From Euperipatoides rowelli (taxonomy: Eukaryota > Onychophora > Udeonychophora > Euonychophora > Peripatopsidae): 11,168 bases of DNA. The notes beneath the pieces are model-generated. The model worked only from the letters and a program-made list of their open reading frames with translations, was not told where the DNA came from and did no database searches. Position 1 is the first letter of the stretch; every line of letters begins with the position of its first letter. Location of the stretch: assembly GCA_003024985.2 (NCBI GenBank), contig PXIH01S0043777.1. The stretch is one strand, 5' to 3'. Below are positions 7,112-11,168 of this stretch, one piece after another. The translations under genes and the position numbers were made by a program.

Positions 7112-7570
7112 AAAGGTAATTTTTGTGGTACAGAAAACAAACCATAACTTCTCTGCTCTCCCGATCAACCAGGCTCACAAAAAGCATAATGACATCATTA
7201 AAGAAGTAGCTAGAGCTGTCAGGTTGACAGAGAACCCCTCTGTACTGTTTCAGACTGTTGCCTGGCCCGCAAGGAGCACAGATTGTTATGCAATTTCAGA
7301 AAATGGTCTACTTGTTACTCCAAAAATTACCAGGCATCACGATTACAACCACACTGCAGAAAAAAACTTTGAACAACATTAAAGCTGTTAAAGGATTTGG
7401 AAATCCCTTCAATAATGACATGGATGAGCTTTTAAACCTTGCCATCAAACAGATTGTGGCTGAAAATGCTAAGAGAACCATCTATGGAAATTGAGGAAAC
7501 TGTTTTTCACCTGTTTCAGGACTATGTGGCCAATAGAATAGAAAGCATTTCACAACCTATTGCAAAGTAG
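7112..7570 (+). pseudogene. relic fragment 10: KGNF..VQKTNHNFSALPINQAH...LTENPS and downstream
   Basis: A one-base shift near 7124 links G-N-F to V-Q-K-T-N-H-N-F-S-A-L-P-I-N-Q-A-H in frame 0, matching the family's K-G-N-F-x-V-x-K-x-x-x-x-F-S-A-I-P-I-D-Q-A-H-E. R-L-T-E-N-P-S follows, equivalent to G-L-T-E-N-P. The highly conserved Asp of I-D-Q-A-H is Asn here. Frame 1 then carries G-F-G-N-P-F-N-N-D-M-D-E-L-L (family M-G-N-P-F ... L) to TGA 7492-7494. Frame 2 carries F-H-L-F-Q-D-Y-V-A-N-R to TAG 7568-7570, which aligns to F-x-x-F-V-x-x-R-L. Confidence 0.85.
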
Positions 7571-7644
7571 AAGCTTCTACTATTAAGTACCCCACCTTCA
7601 CACACATGAAAAGCAAATAGTATCTTACATTCTGTATGCAATGA

Positions 7645-7854
7645 CTTCAACCTCTTTGCTTGTTTGTGTGTAGATTTGTGAGGCACAAGGTGGGGAACTT
7701 AACAATTTTTTTAAAACATGAAAACCATGCCTAGCCTCAATCATTTGATGAATCTGGCAAAATTCAGATATCCAAGACAGGTGACAGAATTGGTTGTTTG
7801 GAACAGTTGTTACATGATCATGGTGAGCCTGAAGACCTTGATGTAGTTTGCTGA
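7645..7854 (+). pseudogene. relic fragment 11: ICEAQGGELNNFF / KHENHA-PQS block
   Basis: After N-L-F-A-C-L-C-V the frame shifts to frame 0 (7674): I-C-E-A-Q-G-G-E-L-N-N-F-F. It shifts again to frame 1: K-H-E-N-H-A, a TAG at 7732-7734 where the family has Trp or Cys, then P-Q-S and about 35 further open codons including G-D-R-I-G-C-L-E. This corresponds to the family's C-Q-x-R-x-G-x-L-x-x-F-F-x-H-E-N-Q-x-x-P-P and K-S-D-L-L-x-C-L. The piece ends at TGA 7852-7854. Confidence 0.8.
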
Positions 7855-8136
7855 ATGGAGCGTAGTGGTAAACATCTGACCTAGTGAAAGTATGAAAACA
7901 TTTTTATTTATGTGGAAAAAGGGTTTCTGCCATATCTGATTACCAGTTCCAACATGTCAAGAGAGTGGAACTTATTTGCAAAACTTTCCACCCAGATTAA
8001 TTGAAAGAACCCATTTGTCCAGAAATGGGGAATGGGTATAAGGATTTGTGTGATGGAATGACTTCTTAAGGTGCAGATAATAATAAGTTGTTCCACTGCT
8101 CAAGGAATATAAACCCAACCATTGGAGTGTAATTAA
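7855..8136 (+). pseudogene. relic fragment 12: GFLPYL / QFQHVKRVELI block
   Basis: Frame 1 from 7921 reads G-F-L-P-Y-L, the family's V-F-L-P-Y-I. Frame 0 from 7926 reads S-D-Y-Q-F-Q-H-V-K-R-V-E-L-I-C, then D-TAA-L-K-E, matching Q-L-x-x-V-x-R-V-D-V-V-W-D and S-L-K-x. After a stop the same frame gives D-N-N-K-L-F, equivalent to D-E-N-K-T-E-L-F. The basic K-R-G-K-G-x-R-R-R motif of the family between these blocks is not recognisable. Confidence 0.7.
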
Positions 8137-8170
8137 GCCACAGCAAGTTGATATCTGTCTTGATTCAATT

Positions 8171-8280
8171 TGTTTATCAAGCCATAAAGAAGCTGACAAG
8201 AGTCTTCTTGCAAGCCCATGCAGCCATACAGCAGAGATGTTCAAGGATACTCGTCAGAACAGTTAAATTTGACTGTTATG
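8171..8280 (+). pseudogene. relic fragment 13: EADTR / VRTV nuclease-like core
   Basis: Frame 2 reads S-S-H-K-E-A-D (gac at 8195-8197). A one-base overlap moves to frame 0, which reads T-R-V-F-L-Q-A-H-A-A-I-Q-Q-R and I-L-V-R-T-V-K-F-D-C-Y-G. The family has H-x-E-A-D-T-R-x-x-x-H followed by V-R-T-V-D-T-D-V-V-V. This pattern, with acidic residues after a helix and again at the end of a strand, resembles the XPG-I/FEN nuclease region; that comparison is my inference. Here D-T-D has become K-F-D, so one acidic residue is gone. Confidence 0.8.
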
Positions 8281-8307
8281 GTTTTAGGTATTGTTTTCAT
8301 GACCCAG

Positions 8308-8580
8308 TATAATGTGAAACTGTATATTAAGTTGGGAAAGAATATGAGTCATCGCTGCCCATGAGGTTCTGATTTCATTGGACCTGAAAAGGCATCAGCA
8401 CTAACTACCTTTCACTGTTTTACTGGGTTTTACACTGTCTCAGCATTTGTTACACGTGACAAGAAATCAACCTGGAAAGCATGGGCACAATATCCCGAGG
8501 TTACAAATGCTTTCACAGCTATATCACNACCCTGGAAAGATTTAGATATACAAGTTGTCAAAAGCCTAGAACATTTTGTG
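8308..8580 (+). pseudogene. relic fragment 14: FHCFTGFYTVSAF...KAW core
   Basis: Frame 1 reads K-L-Y-I-K-L-G-K-N, a TGA at 8362-8364, then G-P-E-K-A-S-A-L-T-T-F-H-C-F-T-G-F-Y-T-V-S-A-F and T-W-K-A-W-A-Q-Y-P-E-V-T-N-A-F. The family reads L-W-I-x-F-G-x-G-K-N, L-G-x-E-K-x-x-A-L-P-x-F-H-A-F-T-G-C-D-T-x-S-x-F, and A-W-x-x-W-x-x-x-P-E-V-T-x-A-F. The near-invariant Cys-Asp of T-G-C-D is Phe-Tyr here (codons 8428-8433), each one base from the expected codon. An ambiguous base N lies at 8528. The frame stops at TAA 8581-8583. Confidence 0.9.
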
Positions 8581-8672
8581 TAATTCTGTATGACCATACA
8601 TGTCCAACACAAGTGTGAATGTGTCCTGACGATATCTATTCATACAAAAATAATGAAGCTAGACAGTTTTAA
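8580..8672 (+). pseudogene. relic fragment 15: VILYDHTCPT...NEAR block
   Basis: Frame 0 reads V-I-L-Y-D-H-T-C-P-T-Q-V, a TGA at 8616, then Y-K-N-N-E-A-R-Q-F and TAA at 8670. The family has L-E-R-F-x-V-x-L-Y-D-R-T-S and V-N-E-A-R-x-x-L-F at the same spacing after the T-G-C-D core. Confidence 0.8.
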
Positions 8673-8698
8673 CCCCTATGCAAGATGTTCTCTTATTG

Positions 8699-8833
8699 CA
8701 TATTAAGAGGGCATCCTACCAGGCAGATCATGTTTGGGTCAAGCTACTTTCAAACAGCCTCGTATTGCAGGCGCATCAAGACACTGTCCAATGCACATCA
8801 TTGTGCAAGTGCCAAGGAAATTGTGAAAACTAA
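8699..8833 (+). pseudogene. relic fragment 16: HIKRASYQA and Cys-rich C-terminal tail
   Basis: Frame 2 reads H-I-K-R-A-S-Y-Q-A-D-H-V-W-V-K-L-L, matching the family's H-x-x-R-A-x-Y-Q-A-G-x-x-W-G-Q-A-L, and after a shortened region ends V-Q-C-T-S-L-C-K-C-Q-G-N-C-E-N followed by TAA (8831-8833). The C-x3-C-x-C-x3-C spacing is the end of the family's Cys-rich, CXC/tesmin-like tail, probably metal- and DNA-binding. The D-W-G-W and G-C-x-x-x-C parts normally in between are deleted. The stop sits where the family normally ends, so it may be original. Confidence 0.85.
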
Positions 8834-8866
8834 CTCAATGATGGTAACAAATTTCCTAAACTATTA

Positions 8867-9040
8867 AATTTATGTTCTATAACATTTACATATAAAAAAT
8901 TCTTAACTTTCCAAGATATACACATTTGGTCTGCATTTCTCTAAGCCTAACTTTGGCCTCCTTATCTTTAAAACACTTAAAACTACAGTGTGAACAATTA
9001 ACAAAAAAATTCATGTTTCTATCACTAATAGTATAAAAGT
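8867..9040 (-). repeat. right arm of long inverted repeat (probable TIR)
   Basis: The reverse complement of this arm aligns over its whole length with 1043-1259, apart from about 45 extra bases in the left arm. Shared blocks here on the plus strand include AACTTTCCAAGATATACAC, CATTTCTCTAAGCCTAACTTTG, TTATCTTTAAAACACTTAAAAC and CATGTTTCTATCACTAATAG. The arm begins 33 bp after the TAA of the relic gene, as expected if the gene's 3' end abuts the transposon terminus. Confidence 0.8.
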
Positions 9041-9470
9041 TATCGAATTCTGTTCTACTAATTTAAAAAAAAATAAGGAAAGTTTTGGGTGGTCTAAGAA
9101 ATTATTTTAAACAACATAGAACAAGTGCAAATCTATACATTTTTAAAATGGTAATTTAATGCTGAATCTACAGTAAATAGCAAGCAAAAACAATCTAGCT
9201 AAAATAGACACATAGAGGCAAATACAAGGAATTTAAAGAAATATATTTTTTTTAATATCTGAAATATAGAATAAAATTAATAAATTATGGGAGTGTAATT
9301 TTGTTGTTTACAGTTTAGATTCTTTATTAAAAAAATAAAAATGGTTTTACCTCTAGAATTTAAAATCAAAATATATTTTATGAATTTCATGCTAACATTA
9401 ACTTATATTTCAAAAAATTTAAATTTTCTATATCATATGACTCCAAATACATGGAACGTAAGACATTTTT
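9041..9470. other. AT-rich DNA, nothing recognised
   Basis: It consists of A/T runs with stops in all frames. A short GTTTTGGGTGGTC at about 9082-9094 is the only less AT-rich patch. No repeat partner was found within the window. Confidence 0.5.
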
Positions 9471-9570
9471 TGTAGCTTGCTACAGCTACAGCTATTTTTT
9501 TAAAATGTAGTTAGCTACAGCTATTTTTTTAAAAACTGTAGATATCTACAGCAATAGCTACTTTTGAAAA
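9471..9570. repeat. short tandem repeat of a GTAGCTAC-rich unit
   Basis: Three diverged units of about 31-35 bp (9471-9505, 9506-9536, 9538-9570) start TGTAG and contain CTACAGC followed by a T run and A run. Within units, the GTAG/CTAC pairs make short inverted repeats (for example GTAGATATCTAC near 9538). It may be the subterminal repeat of a miniature element; only this end is visible. Confidence 0.7.
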
Positions 9571-10070
9571 GCAAACTAAGCTATTCGTTCAAATTTTTCG
9601 TAGGTTATTGTATTTTTTATATTTGAACTTGTTTTAACATGGTTAAATTAATTGCTTGTCTCTGTTAGATTTATTGGCAATCTTTGTCTAGATTTTCTCA
9701 TTTTCATTTCAAAAATATGAATCTAGGCTATTCTATGATGATAGACTCCTCTTAAATTGTTAGTAATATTGAACTTACACTATAGCTACTATTGTCCCAA
9801 TTGAAGAAAATTCGTTTGTTTATTGATTATAAAATAATTAATTTACAAATTCTTCAAAACACAATAAAATTTACTCATAGTAGTTAACTAACAACAATGC
9901 AGTATTTCACAAAAGTTATTTAAATTAAATGATCATTTGACAAAAATTACCTCCTTGTGTACTATCATGCTGGATGCATACTTTTGGAAACACAATGTAC
10001 TTCTTTCTTTCCTACACATAGTTAGCAAAAAAAAACAGTGAAATTGTCATTTTTTTTAACCGATGATAAC
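9571..10070. other. AT-rich DNA, nothing recognised
   Basis: No ORF, repeat or splice-bounded open stretch can be supported here. Composition is like the rest of the flank. Confidence 0.5.
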
Positions 10071-10193
10071 ATGGCAAAAAAAAACTTTCCAAATGCTGGC
10101 CATGATAATTTATTGTTTGAAGTTTTAGAAATAGATGGAGCAGATTGTGATTTTTTCATTATCAAATTTTACGATAAGCTGGAAAGAAACTAA
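10071..10193 (+). CDS. 40-codon ORF, unknown; may be chance
   Basis: ATG-to-TAA ORF whose product begins M-A-K-K-N-F-P-N-A-G-H-D and is acidic in the middle (E-V-L-E-I-D-G-A-D-C-D). It is of lower A/T content than its surroundings, which is the only sign in its favour. It could be the first exon or a fragment of a decayed transposon gene. There is no signal peptide, membrane segment or known motif, and no clear splice donor before the stop. Confidence 0.15.
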   Translation: MAKKNFPNAGHDNLLFEVLEIDGADCDFFIIKFYDKLERN

Positions 10194-11168
10194 AGCATGA
10201 AAGTGAGTGCCATTATTCACAGGATTTGCCGTACATTCAATTTTTAAAGCAGTTTCCTCATATTACAAGATATATTCTTATGAATTATGTGCTGTACAGT
10301 GGGGCTTGTTCACTAAAATTACCAAAGGAAGGGGGAGAAGTCTGCCAGACCCTCTCCCATCCAAACATATAGGGGGTCACCGCCCTAGAATTTTTTTTCA
10401 TGTTTGGTTGTTAAATGTGCTGTTTTTAATTAGTTTATGTTGCTTTGTTAAGAAAATAATTTTCTGTTTTATCAAAACTTTAACAGAAACTAATGCAGTT
10501 TATTAAAATATTGAAACTTACTCACTCCGAGTTTCAATTAAGGACCTGTAGCTGGAAATTAATTGTGGTCTAATATTAGTTTTTCCTAGTAGGTTATACT
10601 TAAATTCAAAACTTTGTTCATATGTGAGGCTGAAGTCCCATGATTTTTTATTCTCTCAATAAAATTATTCAAATCAATCATCTCCTCCCCTTATCCTTAG
10701 GCCATGAAATTTCACCACCATAAAATAAGCATGGAAATAAAATAAAAACATGCATGTTTTATATTACACCCACAAAAACACTAATTTTTTAGCAAATATA
10801 AGCATTAAATGGTCTTGTGAAACTCCCAAGTTTTTTTTTTTAATTGATTGTTCTCTAGCTTCCAGTTCAGTGTTGGTCTATTAAGTTGTTTTGATTTCTA
10901 GATTTTATTAAGTGTAGCAAGTAATTTCTATAAATTTTAGTATTCGTCTAGAACTTATTGAAATAAGCTATCCTCAAAAAAGTTAAATGCCTCTATAAAA
11001 TACAGTACAAATTAAATTCTATTTGCAATTTTTATTTAAGAGTCATTTTCTGAGAAGTTCAGGCAGGTGTTGAAAGTGACCCCTCATGTAAGCTTCCAAA
11101 AAAAATTTATGTGGTCACATATATGAATTGATGTCCAAAAAAATATTGAAAAAATTCCCCCACCCCTC
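10194..11168. other. AT-rich flank with one GC-richer patch
   Basis: The patch at about 10300-10395 contains GAAGGGGGAGAAG, CCAGACCCTCTCCC and AGGGGGTCACCGCCCT; it looks like a dispersed-repeat fragment but no partner occurs in the window. The plus frame across 10207-10506 is open but begins only with GTG, has no ATG and shows no motif, so it is not called as a gene. The last bases (CCCCCACCCCTC) are low-complexity. Confidence 0.45.

Larger units (their letters stand above)
2228..8833 (+). pseudogene. decayed transposase-like gene of a multi-copy invertebrate family
   Basis: Successive plus-strand fragments in all three frames match, in order and spacing, conserved blocks I know from abundant uncharacterised proteins in cnidarians, molluscs and other invertebrates: WxKCxLCQ, AKWHKS, CFFC, GDMxAxDAxYHxxCLV, LxxLGVxVxxxVHSxxLKxxIL, SFHGTGISLxQ, SWxAYHA, DQPLxAxAK, GDWLExSGW, NYxRWxPxHLxDM, FSAxPIDQAHE, GLTENP, NFFxHENxAWP, EADTR, FHxFTG and a Cys-rich tail. 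The proposed product is a DNA-transposon protein that would act on DNA in the nucleus; the nuclease role is inferred. The copy is non-functional, with two inserted elements, more than ten frame changes and many stops. ATG 2228 is the first plausible start, but upstream exons may be missing. The stop at 8831-8833 may be the natural one. Confidence 0.85.
1043..9040 (+). mobile_element. relic DNA transposon, possibly Academ-like, bounded by long inverted repeats
   Basis: The interval is bounded by two diverged arms in opposite orientation (1043-1259 and 8867-9040) and contains one long decayed plus-strand gene whose stop lies 33 bp before the right arm. This is the layout of a cut-and-paste transposon. 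Two younger elements of 1,675 and 772 bp are nested in it; without them and their target duplications the element would be about 5.5 kb. Outer ends are approximate: similarity between the arms fades near 1043 and 9040, and I find no convincing target-site duplication there. The gene belongs to a multi-copy invertebrate protein family. Assignment to Academ rests on the inferred zinc-finger plus XPG-like nuclease layout and was not checked against a repeat library. Confidence 0.6.

Noticed and set aside
7908-8244. Two overlapping minus-strand open frames
   Set aside because: Both are antisense to the GFLPYL, QFQHVKRVELI and EADTR fragments of the relic.
8430-8612. Minus-strand open frame of 60 codons crossing the ambiguous base at 8528
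   Set aside because: It is antisense to the strongest family block (FHCFTG ... TWKAW), and it depends on an undetermined base.
8685-8867. Plus-strand 60-codon frame starting MFSYCILRG
   Set aside because: The family similarity (HIKRASYQA, CTSLCKCQGNC) is in another frame of the same stretch.
10207-10506. Plus-strand open frame of 99 codons
   Set aside because: It begins with GTG and contains no ATG, has no recognisable motif, and crosses a GC-rich patch that looks like a repeat fragment.
1-11168. CRISPR arrays, tRNA or rRNA genes, bacterial-type operons
   Set aside because: No regularly spaced direct repeats, no tRNA-like cloverleaf with a T-loop motif and no conserved rRNA strings were seen; the window is eukaryotic in character.

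Overview
The window is AT-rich eukaryotic DNA, probably from an invertebrate animal. Long A/T runs, dispersed repeats, nested DNA transposons and animal-type splice signals support this, and there are no bacterial operons or ribosome-binding sites. The species cannot be told from the sequence. No intact protein-coding gene longer than about 130 codons is visible.

The dominant object is the wreck of one large plus-strand gene running from about 2228 to 8833. Read frame by frame, its pieces occur in the expected order for a very large multi-copy family of uncharacterised proteins in corals, molluscs and other invertebrates. It has an N-terminal CxxC zinc finger, a second CxxC...H motif, a long middle part, a block with the core EADTR...VRTV...FHxFTG, and a short Cys-rich tail ending in TAA. 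I infer that the family is a DNA-transposon protein with an XPG/FEN-like nuclease core, in the manner of Academ transposons. This copy is dead: it has many frameshifts, many stops and altered catalytic-type residues.

Two younger elements sit inside it. A 1,675-bp CACTA-type element (2955-4629) has 26-bp terminal inverted repeats and interrupts a single codon. A 772-bp hAT-like element (6138-6909) has CAGGG-type ends and a 9-bp target duplication; its removal restores the reading frame exactly. Both carry no recognisable gene.

The most interesting signal is a pair of diverged long inverted repeats, 1043-1259 and 8867-9040, flanking the dead gene; the right one begins 33 bp after its stop. They are best read as the terminal inverted repeats of the host transposon, about 8.0 kb now and about 5.5 kb before the nested insertions.

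The flanks (1-1042 and 9041-11168) are mostly featureless AT-rich DNA with hairpins, a short tandem repeat (9471-9570), a possible pair of in-phase small exons (770-826 and 1919-2008) and one 40-codon ORF (10071-10193). None of these has a function I can name.
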